This document shows, piece by piece, positions 42,324 through 50,539 of a stretch of DNA of 64,000 bases. How positions within the stretch are numbered: the stretch's first letter is position 1; every line of letters begins with the position of its first letter. The position numbers and the translations under genes are program-made. The DNA is taken from the NCBI RefSeq assembly GCF_024972735.1, contig NZ_CP087723.1, forward strand, positions 62,001 to 126,000, in the 5' to 3' direction. The DNA comes from Halalkaliarchaeum sp. AArc-CO. GTDB taxonomy: Archaea; Halobacteriota; Halobacteria; Halobacteriales; Haloferacaceae. The notes beneath the pieces were generated by a model, which was not told the DNA's origin, ran no database searches, and saw only the letters and a program-made list of their open reading frames with translations.

Positions 42324-43772
42324 TCACCGTAGCGACTCGACGAGCTCCACGCCGGCGGAAGCCAGTTCGTCGGCGCGATCGCCCGCGTCTGCCTCCGCGT
42401 ACACCCTGAGCTTCGGCTCCGTTCCCGACGGGCGCACGAGCACCCACGAGCCGTCGGCGAGCAGGAGCTTGAACCCGTCGAGCGTGACCACCCGATCGAC
42501 GGGCTCGCCCGCGATCGCCTCCGGGACGACACCTTCCAGTTTGGAGACCACGGCGGCCTTCCGGTCGTCCGGACAGTCGACGTTCCGCCGGGCGGTGTGG
42601 ATCTCCCCGTGGAGGTCGAACAGGCGATCGACCCTGGCGTCGTACGGCTCGGCCGCCGTCACCGCGGCCGCGAGCAGCGCCATCAACACGCCGTCCTTCT
42701 CCCGGACGTGACCCCGGACGCTGAACCCGCCCGACTCTTCCCCGCCGAAGATCACGTCTCGGTCGGCCATCGCCTCGGCGACCCACTTGAACCCGACCGG
42801 CACCTCACGGACGAACTCGCCGTGGGCCTCGGCGATCCGATCGATCAGGAACGTCGTCGAGACGGTTCGGACGACGCCGCGTTCGCCCGACGTCGGGGGC
42901 GTTACGACTCCCTCGTCGTCGACTGGCGAACCGAGAAGGTCCTCCGAAAGCAGCGCCTCGTAGGTCGCCGCGAAGAAGCGATTGGCGTCGAGGTGGCCCT
43001 CGGGTGTGACGATCGCGATCCGATCGGCGTCCCCGTCGTTTGCGATTCCGAGATCGGCGCCGTGCTCCCCGACGGCGGCGACCAGCCCCTCGAGCCGTTC
43101 CGGGACCGGATCCGGCGCGCCGCCGCCGAAGTCGGGGTCCTGCGAGCACCGCCGGCGGATCACCGTCGCTCCTGCCGCGGAAAGCAGCCCGTCGGTGACG
43201 TCCCGACCGCTGCCGTGCATCGCATCGTACACGACGGTGACTCCCTCGATGTCGGCGTCCACGAGCCGGCGGGCCGCGCGTCGGTGCGGTTCGATCGGAT
43301 CGAACCGCCGGATCTCTCCGCTCTCGCGTCGGTCGTCCGTTCCGTCGGATTCTCCCAGTCTGGATTCGATGTCGTCGGTGGCGTCCGGAAGCGCCGGCGC
43401 GCCGTCGCCGGGGAGGAACTTCACGCCGTTGTACTCGGGGGGGTTGTGGGAGGCGGTGATCACGACCGCGCCCGCACAGCCGCGGTCGACGACCGCGTGG
43501 GCGATCACGGGGGTTGGGACGTCCCGCTCCGGCAGCAGGACGTCGAACCCCTCGTCCGCGAGCGTCTCGGCGACGGTTTCGGCGAACCCCGGCGAGCTCC
43601 CGCGGGCGTCGTAGCCGACGGCCACGGGACCGTCCTCTCGTTCGGCCCGCAGATGGTCGGCGATCGCTCGCGCGACGAGCCGGAGCCGCCCGTCGGTGAA
43701 CTCCTCCAGAGGCGCCCGCCAGCCGTCGGTTCCAAAGGAAATCGCGTCGGCGTCTGTCCGCTCGGTGTCCAT
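42324..43772 (-). CDS. Phosphoglucomutase/phosphomannomutase family protein
   Basis: 482 residues from the ATG in MDTERTDADAISFGTDGWRA. Alpha-D-phosphohexomutase motifs: VVITASHNPPEYNGVKF (phosphoserine), ANDGDADRIAIVTP (Mg-binding), FGGEESGGFSVRG (sugar-binding) and LVRPSGTEPKLRVYAEA (phosphate-binding). It interconverts hexose 1- and 6-phosphates or a related aminosugar for cell surface glycans; exact substrate uncertain. The gene ends 39 bases before lplA's start. Confidence 0.92.
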   Translation of the reverse strand: MDTERTDADAISFGTDGWRAPLEEFTDGRLRLVARAIADHLRAEREDGPVAVGYDARGSSPGFAETVAETLADEGFDVLLPERDVPTPVIAHAVVDRGCAGAVVITASHNPPEYNGVKFLPGDGAPALPDATDDIESRLGESDGTDDRRESGEIRRFDPIEPHRRAARRLVDADIEGVTVVYDAMHGSGRDVTDGLLSAAGATVIRRRCSQDPDFGGGAPDPVPERLEGLVAAVGEHGADLGIANDGDADRIAIVTPEGHLDANRFFAATYEALLSEDLLGSPVDDEGVVTPPTSGERGVVRTVSTTFLIDRIAEAHGEFVREVPVGFKWVAEAMADRDVIFGGEESGGFSVRGHVREKDGVLMALLAAAVTAAEPYDARVDRLFDLHGEIHTARRNVDCPDDRKAAVVSKLEGVVPEAIAGEPVDRVVTLDGFKLLLADGSWVLVRPSGTEPKLRVYAEADAGDRADELASAGVELVESLR

Positions 43773-43794
43773 ACGCCGGCATGTGCGGCCGCGG

Positions 43795-44061
43795 TCAAAA
43801 ACCGTCCGGCGACTGATCACCGTCCCCGTCGACCAGCCGCTGTTTCTCCCGGCGCGAGAGCGACTTGATCTCGTGTTCCCGGGACATCGCCGCCGACCGC
43901 GTGTCGTGTTCCTCGACGTAGACCGGGCGAACGGGTGTCCGGCCTCGAGTGTACTTCGCGCCCTCGCCCGCGTTGTGTTCTGCAACCCGCCGCTCGACGT
44001 CGGTCGTGTAGCCGGTGTATAGCGTTCCGTCGGCGCACTCGAGGACGTACACGTACGGCAC
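43795..44061 (-). CDS. GIY-YIG nuclease-like protein (UPF0213 type)
   Basis: 88 residues from GTG at 44061: [59 protein letters not shown] and [15 protein letters not shown]. Single GIY-YIG domain, UriC/UPF0213 type with no DNA-binding domain. The role in archaea is unknown; some relatives cleave structured DNA. The ATG far upstream would add a long foreign segment and is rejected. Confidence 0.85.
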   Translation of the reverse strand: MPYVYVLECADGTLYTGYTTDVERRVAEHNAGEGAKYTRGRTPVRPVYVEEHDTRSAAMSREHEIKSLSRREKQRLVDGDGDQSPDGF

Positions 44062-44177
44062 TATCGGAGACGTCGGGGCCGGAAACAAAGAGTTGTCCGG
44101 CTCCGGATGTTCACGTCGGTTTTCTGTCGGGCGGTGCGCAGTCGTCGTTCGATACGTGTGGCCGTCAGCTGGATCGG

Positions 44178-44330
44178 TCAGTTTCGCGAACGAGCGCGGT
44201 GTCGCGCCACTTCGGCGATCCCCGCGTTCGCCGAACAGGCCGGACAGGCGTTGAGCTGTCCTTGTCCGTCGGCGAACACGCGGGCGAACTGTTCGGATAC
44301 GTGCGAACCACAGTGATCGCAGGTTGCCAT
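44178..44330 (-). CDS. DUF7563-like small zinc protein
   Basis: 50 residues from the ATG in [19 protein letters not shown]. Four-Cys site: CDHC and CPAC with ADGQGQLNA between. The tail is Arg-rich ([12 protein letters not shown]). This layout occurs in many haloarchaea under the DUF7563 label. Function unknown. Confidence 0.7.
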   Translation of the reverse strand: MATCDHCGSHVSEQFARVFADGQGQLNACPACSANAGIAEVARHRARSRN

Positions 44331-44543
44331 TGTCTCTTTGGCCTCCTTCACAGGCTGTATCACACCCTACGTTCTCGGGGGTCATATACTCTACTATAGT
44401 CAATACCCCGATAGCTAAGGGGGACTTTTTATGTTGAACTTTCGTTCCTGGATTATCGAATGTAAAACAAACACCGCTCTCGAGGCGCAACGAGTAGTCG
44501 AATCGGGGCGATACGGGGCCGCTCGCGCCAGAATTTGGGAAGT

Positions 44544-44552
44544 CTTATTAAG
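44544..44552 (+). promoter_or_regulatory. TATA box of the histone-like DUF1931 gene
   Basis: CTTATTAAG centred 28 bases before the ATG at 44576, fitting a leaderless transcript. The wider gap (44331-44575) is AT-rich. Confidence 0.65.
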
Positions 44553-44575
44553 TACGCGTCAATATCTTCGACTGC

Positions 44576-44743
44576 ATGGCAGATCTTATCGTCAAAGCAG
44601 CAGTCAAAGAGGCGCTGGACGACAAAAACGTTGCTTCGGACTTCTACGACGCGCTCGACGAGGAAGTCGCGGAACTGCTGGAAGACGCCGCCCGCCGAGC
44701 CGAGGCGAACGACCGCAAGACGGTCCAGCCTCGCGACCTGTAA
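44576..44743 (+). CDS. DUF1931 short histone-fold protein
   Basis: 55 residues: MADLIVKAAVKEALDDKNVA, DFYDALDEEVAELLEDAARR, AEANDRKTVQPRDL. The last part (NDRKTVQPRDL) closely matches the histone loop and helix (A-G-R-K-T-V-x-x-x-D). This makes it an unusually short single histone fold. Family DUF1931. It is unclear if it binds DNA. The two T runs after the stop suit termination. Confidence 0.88.
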   Translation: MADLIVKAAVKEALDDKNVASDFYDALDEEVAELLEDAARRAEANDRKTVQPRDL

Positions 44744-44758
44744 TCCGGGCGATTTCCG

Positions 44759-44771
44759 TTTTTGATTTTTT
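44759..44771 (+). terminator. T-rich terminator after DUF1931
   Basis: TTTTTGATTTTTT: two T runs, 15 bases after the stop, between convergent genes. Confidence 0.55.
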
Positions 44772-44788
44772 CGACCGGCGAGCGACGG

Positions 44789-45511
44789 CTATCGACCGAG
44801 AACGTCGACGTCGCCGCCGTCGTCGCCGACGTACACCTCGTCTGCGATTCCGACGAACAGCCCGTGCTCGACGACGCCGGGGAGCGCCGAGAGCCGCGCG
44901 GAGAGCGCGTCGGGATCGTCAATCCGGCCGAACTCGCAGTCTAAAACCAGGTTCCCGTTGTCGGTGACGACCGGGCCGTCTTTCCGGTCGGCCGTCCGCA
45001 GCGTCGCCTCGCCGCCGAGATCGAACACGGCGTCGGTGACGGTCCCCCGGGCGTCCGGGAGCACCTCCACTGGAACCGGCGCGGCGAGCGCGTCGGCGAC
45101 TTTCGACCGGTCGACGACCACGACGAACCGGTCTGCAGCGTCGTCGACGAGTTTCTCACGAGCGTGGGCTGCGCCGCCGCCCTTTATGAGGTCGCCGTCG
45201 GCGACCTGATCGGCGCCGTCGATCGCGAGATCGATCCCGGAACCACCGGCCGCCTCACCCTGTTCGACGCCGGTGACGTCGGGAAGCTCCACCAGCGGGA
45301 TCCCGCAGTCGCGTGCGAGCTCCCGGGCCGCAAACGACGTCGCCACCCCACGGACGTCGAGTCCGGCGTCGACCCGGCGCCCGATCGCGCGGATCGCGAA
45401 CGCCGCCGTCGAACCGGTGCCGAGTCCGACGACCGTCCCGTCCTCGACGAGCTCCGCGGCCGCCTCGCCGGCGGCGCGTTTGGCCGCGTCGGTGCCGTCC
45501 GTTCGTTTCAT
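44789..45511 (-). CDS. rpiA: Ribose-5-phosphate isomerase A
   Basis: It interconverts ribose 5-phosphate and ribulose 5-phosphate. 240 residues. Seen: VGLGTGSTAAFAIRAIGRRV near residue 29 (phosphate loop), GIDLAIDGADQVADGDLIKG near 92 with catalytic Asp, KGGGAAHAREKLVDDAADR near 110, and VVVDRSKVADALAAPVPVEV. The start overlaps the sufS stop by four bases, so it is coupled to it. Confidence 0.95.
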   Translation of the reverse strand: MKRTDGTDAAKRAAGEAAAELVEDGTVVGLGTGSTAAFAIRAIGRRVDAGLDVRGVATSFAARELARDCGIPLVELPDVTGVEQGEAAGGSGIDLAIDGADQVADGDLIKGGGAAHAREKLVDDAADRFVVVVDRSKVADALAAPVPVEVLPDARGTVTDAVFDLGGEATLRTADRKDGPVVTDNGNLVLDCEFGRIDDPDALSARLSALPGVVEHGLFVGIADEVYVGDDGGDVDVLGR

Positions 45512-46785
45512 CCGAACAGTTCGGCCGCGGCGTCGACCGCCTCGAGCAGTTTGTCGACCTCGGCTGTGGTGTTGTACAGGTAAAACGACGCTCGCGCGGA
45601 CGCGGCGATCCCGAGGGTGTCGTGCAGCGGCTGCGTGCAGTGGTCGCCCGCCCGGATCGCGACCGCGTGGTCGTTGAGGATGCTCGAGAGGTCGTGGGCG
45701 TGGACGCCCTCGACGTTGAACGCCACAAGCCCGCCCCGGTCGTCACCCGGCGGTCCGTAGATCTCCACGTCGCCCCGCTCCGTGAGGCGGTCGTAAGCGT
45801 ACTCCGCGAGCAGTTCCTCGTGGGCCTGGATCGCCTCGAGGCCGACGTCCTCGAGGTAGTCGATCGCCGCCTCGAGGGCGATCCCCTGCTCGATGACGGG
45901 GGTACCCGCTTCGTACTTCCAGGGGAGGTCCTCCCACTCTGCGTCCTCGTAGGTGACCCGCCGGATCATTTCGCCGCCGTAGAGGTACGGCTCCATCTCA
46001 TCTAAGACGTGCTGTTTCCCGTACAGCACGCCGATCCCGGTCGGCCCGAGCATCTTGTGGCCCGAAAACGCCAGGAAGTCGGCGTCGATCTCGCCGACGT
46101 CGACCGGCCGGTTGGGCACCGACTGGGCCGCGTCGACGAACGAGTACGCCCCCACCTCGTGAGCCATCTCAGTCAGCTCCGTGACGGGATTGACGGTACC
46201 GAGCGTGTTCGAGACGTGGACGACGCTCACCATCTTGGTGTCCTCGTCGATCAGCTCCGCGGCGTGATCCATGTCGAGGTAGCCGTCCTCGTCGACCCGG
46301 ATGAACCGCGCTTCGGCGCCGGTCTTCTTGCACAGTTGCTGCCAGGTGACCAGCGACGCGTGGTGCTCCATCTGGGTGAGCACCACGTTGTCGCCCGGGC
46401 CGAGCTCGTTGAGCCCCCACGCGTACGCGACCAGGTTCTCCGCTTCAGTCGTGTTCTTCGTGAAGATGATCTCTTCGCGTCCCTCAGCGCCGATGAACTC
46501 CGCCACGCGGTCGTGAGCTTCCTCGTAGGCGACTGACGCCTCCTGGCTCAGCTGATGGATGCCGCGGTGGACGTTGGAGTTGTACCCTCGGTAGTAGTCA
46601 GTGATCGCCTCGACGACCGGCTCGGGGGTGTGACTCGTCGCCGCGTTGTCGAGGTACACCAGCGGTTCGGTGTCGTCCGGACTCTCACCGGGCGTCGTGA
46701 CGTCCCCGCCGACCTTCCGCTCGAGGATCGGGAAGTCGGCACGGATCGCCTCGACGTCGACTGGATACGATTCTTGGGCTCCCAT
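45508..46785 (-). CDS. sufS: Cysteine desulfurase (SufS type)
   Basis: PLP enzyme mobilising sulfur from cysteine for Fe-S clusters. 425 residues. Seen: NAATSHTPEPVVEAITDYY near residue 49, FTKNTTEAENLVAYAWG near 107, FVDAAQSVPNRPVDVGEIDA near 218 with the PLP Asp, FSGHKMLGPTGIGVLYG near 244 (PLP Lys) and RAGDHCTQPLHDTLG near 393 (persulfide Cys). The N-terminus matches class II SufS. sufBCD genes are not in the window. Confidence 0.95.
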   Translation of the reverse strand: MGAQESYPVDVEAIRADFPILERKVGGDVTTPGESPDDTEPLVYLDNAATSHTPEPVVEAITDYYRGYNSNVHRGIHQLSQEASVAYEEAHDRVAEFIGAEGREEIIFTKNTTEAENLVAYAWGLNELGPGDNVVLTQMEHHASLVTWQQLCKKTGAEARFIRVDEDGYLDMDHAAELIDEDTKMVSVVHVSNTLGTVNPVTELTEMAHEVGAYSFVDAAQSVPNRPVDVGEIDADFLAFSGHKMLGPTGIGVLYGKQHVLDEMEPYLYGGEMIRRVTYEDAEWEDLPWKYEAGTPVIEQGIALEAAIDYLEDVGLEAIQAHEELLAEYAYDRLTERGDVEIYGPPGDDRGGLVAFNVEGVHAHDLSSILNDHAVAIRAGDHCTQPLHDTLGIAASARASFYLYNTTAEVDKLLEAVDAAAELFG

Positions 46786-46902
46786 TGTCGGAACGTAGGA
46801 GCGAACGCGTAATTTCTCTTCGGTCCGTGGCGACGGTGCGTAGCCTCGCTGAGCCCGGCGAGGGGTGCGTTTCGGCTGTCGGAGAGAACAGGGGACGGGG
46901 TG

Positions 46903-47691
46903 TCAGCTCTCGCACTCTTCGGGCGGTTCGATCTCGAACGACTCGCCGAAGCTGTGGTTCCGCTGTTCGAACCGGATCACGACCGGGTTGTCCCCGTGCC
47001 CCGTCTCGTACCAGCTCTCTATCAGCAGGACGTGGCCGGTTGCCACCTCGACGGCCACCGTCATCTCTCCGTCGTGTGCGAACGTTTCGTCGGGAGTGAA
47101 CCGCCAGACGTCGACGTCCCGTCCGTCCACTACGTCCGGCCCGAGGTACTCGGCGTCGTCGTCGGTTTCGATCTCCCGGACGTCGGGGAGCCGCACGTTC
47201 GCTTCCCGGAGTTCGTCCCGCCTGATCAGCCGTCCGTCGAAACTCACGCAGCCGTCCGGACGGAGCTGATAGGTGGTCTCCCCGACGACGTAATACTCCA
47301 TTACCGGAACCTCGACCGTCTCGTCGTTCTCCATGGTGGTTTCGACACGGCGGTACACTCGATCGTTCTCCGTGTCCCACTCGGTGTACAGCTCGTTGAC
47401 GACCACTCTACCGTCCGGCTGTTCCTGGCGTACCCACGTTTCGCTGACGTGGGGGTCGATGTCGGCGGCTATCTCCACTTGCGGATCGTCGTCCTCCGCA
47501 GGGGAGTCGTCGGGGGTGGAATCGTCGTCAGACGTCGTATCGTCCTCGGGAGGGTCGTCCGCGGGATCCTCGCCGACCACGTCGTCCGGATCGGGCTCGT
47601 CGCCGGAACAGCCCGCGAGTCCCGCGACGCTCGCGACACACACTGCGTGGAGAAACCACCGCCGGGGTTCCGAGTCGGGAACTCGCGCCAT
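46903..47691 (-). CDS. Haloarchaeal lipoprotein, unknown
   Basis: 262 residues. N-terminal signal RRWFLHAVCVASVAGLAGCS with a lipobox LAGC (Cys 28). A twin-Arg start (PRRWFLH) suggests Tat export. Then an Asp-rich spacer (DDPPEDDTTSDDDSTPDD), and a beta-rich domain with repeats of the DTENDRVYRRVETTMEND type. It resembles haloarchaeal lipoproteins that follow LolA/RseB-like folds, but this is only a guess. Single gene. Confidence 0.7.
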   Translation of the reverse strand: MARVPDSEPRRWFLHAVCVASVAGLAGCSGDEPDPDDVVGEDPADDPPEDDTTSDDDSTPDDSPAEDDDPQVEIAADIDPHVSETWVRQEQPDGRVVVNELYTEWDTENDRVYRRVETTMENDETVEVPVMEYYVVGETTYQLRPDGCVSFDGRLIRRDELREANVRLPDVREIETDDDAEYLGPDVVDGRDVDVWRFTPDETFAHDGEMTVAVEVATGHVLLIESWYETGHGDNPVVIRFEQRNHSFGESFEIEPPEECES

Positions 47692-47946
47692 CTCACTCCC
47701 CCGTCACCCCGGCGTTTCGGGGTCGATACGCCGACCGACACGAGCGTTTTTCGTCGCTATCGGGCTGTTCGTCGGCCGTCCGGGCGGGTCGGACCGGCGG
47801 TCGTTTGATTGTTGATAACATTCCACATCTTACGGAAAGCCCACAAGTAGTTATGTAGCAATAAACTCTGGATAAGCTCTGCTAAGCGAATTATAATTCG
47901 AGTCGACTGGATGTGAAATCATAGGCGCTGCGTGTGTATCGCGGCG

Positions 47947-48276
47947 CTACAGCCAGAGCAACTGGGCGTGTCTGGTGTCTTCGAACTCGAGCACCGTCTC
48001 TTCGTCGACGAGCCCCGCCTCGATCGCCACGCCGACGCTCTCGGTGCCCACCAGGTTCGCCACCTGTGCGCGGTGGAGGCTCTCGACGACGGCGTCGGCG
48101 TCGGCTTCGACGGCCGCCTCCCCCCCGTAAAAGTCGGGGTCGACTTCCAGTCTCGCTTTGCCGTTGTCGTAGGTTTCGCCGAGACAGTCGGAATCACAGA
48201 CGGAGACGAGCAGCCCCTCCGGGGTTTCCCGCTCGCGGAGCAGCACGGTTCCGTCCTCGATGGGATCGTCCGTCAT
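47947..48276 (-). CDS. DUF424 family protein
   Basis: 109 residues. Seen: VLLRERETPEGLLVSVCDSD, CLGETYDNGKARLEVDPDFY and GGEAAVEADADAVVESLHRA, the DUF424 core. DUF424 is an archaeal family with a PUA-like or TBP-like small fold; its role is unknown. Its ATG overlaps the TPR gene stop by one base, so the two are coupled. Confidence 0.85.
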   Translation of the reverse strand: MTDDPIEDGTVLLRERETPEGLLVSVCDSDCLGETYDNGKARLEVDPDFYGGEAAVEADADAVVESLHRAQVANLVGTESVGVAIEAGLVDEETVLEFEDTRHAQLLWL

Positions 48277-49034
48277 CAGCTCTCGCGGCGGCCGTGCTCC
48301 TCGACGAGCTCGCGTTCCGCCTGTTCGCGCAGTTCCTGCGCCTGTTCGTGGACGGTTTCGGCCTCCTCGTGTTCGCCCTGCTCTTCGAGCGCCCTGGCCT
48401 TCTCCTCGAGGACGTCGGCGTTGCGCATCCCGAGTCGGATCGCGTTGTCGAACGCCGTGACGGCGTCCTCGGCCAGGCCCCGTTCGAGGAGGAAAAAGCC
48501 GCGGTTGTACCACGCCTGCGCGAACCGGGGATCGATCTCGACTGCGCGTTCGGCGTGTTCGAGCGCCTCCTCGGTGTGTCCCCACTCCCAGAGGGCGTAC
48601 GCGAGGTTCGTCTCCGCGGTGGCGGCGTGTTCGGAGTCGTCGTCGATGCGCAGCGCCTCCTCGTAGGCGCCGACGGCGGCGTCGTACTCCTCGAGACGGG
48701 CGTGGGCGGCCCCCTTGTTCACCCACGCCTCCTGTTTGACTCCCTCGTCGTCGGCAAACCGTGCGGCCCGTTCGAGGGTTTCCGTCGCCTCTTCGAACCG
48801 GTTGATCCCCATGTAGGAGAGGCCGATGTCGAGCAGTTCTTCGGCGTCCACCTGGTCGCTCGCCAGGTTCCGTTCGTCGAGGATGTCCGAAAGCACCCGC
48901 GAGTCGACGGGGTCGACCTTCGACGGATCGACGGAGAGCTCCGGGGGGTCGAGCGTGAACTCCTCGTACTCCTCGTCGAACCCCTGTCCCGAGGAGAACT
49001 CGTGTTCGTCGCGCTCGTCGCGCTCGTCAGTCAT
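48276..49034 (-). CDS. Tetratricopeptide repeat (TPR) protein
   Basis: 252 residues from the ATG in MTDERDERDEHEF. An acidic N-terminus (about 1-60) is followed by four or more TPR motifs (about 70-220): LLDIGLSYMGINRFEEATET, WVNKGAAHARLEEYDAAVGA, NLAYALWEWGHTEEALEHAE, WYNRGFFLLERGLAEDAVTA. Ends in a helical EQ-rich tail. A scaffold; partner unknown. Coupled to DUF424. Divergent from thpR. Confidence 0.85.
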   Translation of the reverse strand: MTDERDERDEHEFSSGQGFDEEYEEFTLDPPELSVDPSKVDPVDSRVLSDILDERNLASDQVDAEELLDIGLSYMGINRFEEATETLERAARFADDEGVKQEAWVNKGAAHARLEEYDAAVGAYEEALRIDDDSEHAATAETNLAYALWEWGHTEEALEHAERAVEIDPRFAQAWYNRGFFLLERGLAEDAVTAFDNAIRLGMRNADVLEEKARALEEQGEHEEAETVHEQAQELREQAERELVEEHGRRES

Positions 49035-49075
49035 ACCACGGGATTGGCGGTGGTCGCGGGTAAGCGTTGCGTCAC

Positions 49076-49086
49076 GTGTTTTTAGG
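49076..49086 (+). promoter_or_regulatory. TATA-like box of thpR
   Basis: GTGTTTTTAGG centred about 28 bases before the ATG at 49110, in the short divergent gap with the TPR gene. Confidence 0.55.
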
Positions 49087-49109
49087 TGCCCGCCGCCGTA
49101 CAATACCGT

Positions 49110-49697
49110 ATGAGACTCTTCTTCGCCGTCGACCTGCCGGATCGACTGGCCGACGAGGTCGCCGCCGTACAGGACCGACTACGCGACGCGGCGGGGCTCA
49201 GGTTCACCGACCCGGAACAGGCCCATCTCACGCTGAAGTTCCTCGGTGACGTCGACTCCGACCGGATCGACGAACTGGAAACGGCCGCAAACGAGGTGAT
49301 CTCGAACGCCGCCGTCGAACGCGAGGACGGTACCGTCGAACCGGTCGAACCGTTCGAAGCCGAGGTCGGTGGCCTCGGGGTGTTTCCCTCGATCGAGTAC
49401 ATAAGCGTCGTGTGGGCGGGGTTCCGGCGGGGCGAGGCGGAACTGACAGCGCTCCACGAGGCGCTGGAGGTAGAAACGACCGCACTCGGATTCGAACCCG
49501 ATGATCACGAGTTCACCCCACACGTCACGCTTGCCAGGATGGACGACGCCCGGGGAAAGGAGATTGTCCAGGAGGTCGTCCGGGAGACGGATCCGACGAT
49601 CGGCCGATTTCGAGTCGAGGACGTTCGTCTAACGGAGAGCACCCTCACACCCGAGGGACCGGAGCACGACACGGTGACACGGTTCGAACTATCGTAG
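49110..49697 (+). CDS. thpR: RNA 2',3'-cyclic phosphodiesterase (ThpR/LigT)
   Basis: 195 residues, 2H phosphoesterase. Two HxTx motifs: AHLTLKFLGDVD near residue 40 and PHVTLARMDDARG near 135. MRLFFAVDLPDRLADEV at the start is the standard family start. Opens 2',3'-cyclic phosphates of RNA ends; also called RNA ligase LigT in vitro. Confidence 0.93.
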   Translation: MRLFFAVDLPDRLADEVAAVQDRLRDAAGLRFTDPEQAHLTLKFLGDVDSDRIDELETAANEVISNAAVEREDGTVEPVEPFEAEVGGLGVFPSIEYISVVWAGFRRGEAELTALHEALEVETTALGFEPDDHEFTPHVTLARMDDARGKEIVQEVVRETDPTIGRFRVEDVRLTESTLTPEGPEHDTVTRFELS

Positions 49698-49726
49698 CGA
49701 CGGCCGATTCGGATCGGGGGCGATCT

Positions 49727-50539
49727 TCATTCGATGTACTCGCAGACGATCCAGACACACGCGAGTGCGAGGACAGTTCCAGCGACGACGTCCAGTGCCC
49801 AGTGGATTCCCAGATACATCGTCGAGAACACGACGCCGGTCGCGAGAACCCCCGACACCACCGCCCAGGAGGGGTAGACGTCGCGGGTCCGATACGCGAG
49901 CGCGGCGACGGTCACCGAAAGCGAGGTGTGCAGCGACGGGAAGACGTTGGAGTTGATGTTGATCTGGGTGGTGAGATGCTGGAAGTCGGGCGTCGTCGTG
50001 TACAAAAGCGATGTCACCAGGTCCGGCATCACGTTCCGCGGGCCGTGTGCGAACACGATGGTGTACACGACGAGCCCGATCGCGTAGTTGAGCGTGTACG
50101 CCGCAAGCAGCCGTTTGAGCTGTGTGGACTCCTCGAGCGCCGCGTACGCGACGAGGGGAAACACGAGCAGGAACGCGTAGCCGTACACGTACGTCCACGA
50201 GAGGAGACGCGTCGCTTCGTCGGTCGCGTGCGACTGGAGCCACGCGACGAACTCTCCTTCGATGGCGAAGAGTGTGCCAGTCAGATACAGCCCGTACAGC
50301 TCTGACACCGACTGGAGCGGCTCACGAGCGAACGCGCTGACGACGAGGACAATCGCGAGCGCCGCAACGTACGGGGCCACCTCCCCGAGATGTCGCGGCA
50401 CCGTTCGGACGAGTCTCCGGAGCCGCCCGGGGCCGACTATTGTCACCCCGGCGACGACGGTTCCGGCTGTGATGACGGACAGGAGAACGACGATCACCCG
50501 CGTGAGTGGAGAGAGTTCGGGAAGCATGGTGGCGGGCAT
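49727..50539 (-). CDS. PAP2 superfamily membrane phosphatase or phosphotransferase
   Basis: 270 residues from an ATG overlapping the preceding stop (ATGA). About six hydrophobic helices. PAP2 motifs: the first segment is degenerate (FAHGPRNVMPDL), NVFPSLHTSLSV carries the PSxH motif and STMYLGIHWALDVVAG the SxxxxxHxxxD motif. Similar to the Aur1/Ipt1-type PAP2 branch. Substrate could be a phospholipid or polyprenyl phosphate. Coupled with the lipoprotein upstream. Confidence 0.85.
   Translation of the reverse strand: MPATMLPELSPLTRVIVVLLSVITAGTVVAGVTIVGPGRLRRLVRTVPRHLGEVAPYVAALAIVLVVSAFAREPLQSVSELYGLYLTGTLFAIEGEFVAWLQSHATDEATRLLSWTYVYGYAFLLVFPLVAYAALEESTQLKRLLAAYTLNYAIGLVVYTIVFAHGPRNVMPDLVTSLLYTTTPDFQHLTTQININSNVFPSLHTSLSVTVAALAYRTRDVYPSWAVVSGVLATGVVFSTMYLGIHWALDVVAGTVLALACVWIVCEYIE

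Noticed and set aside
44431-44967. Plus-strand frame beginning [12 protein letters not shown]
   Set aside because: It runs across the DUF1931 gene in another frame, becomes Arg-rich and has no family; only the DUF1931 frame is supported.
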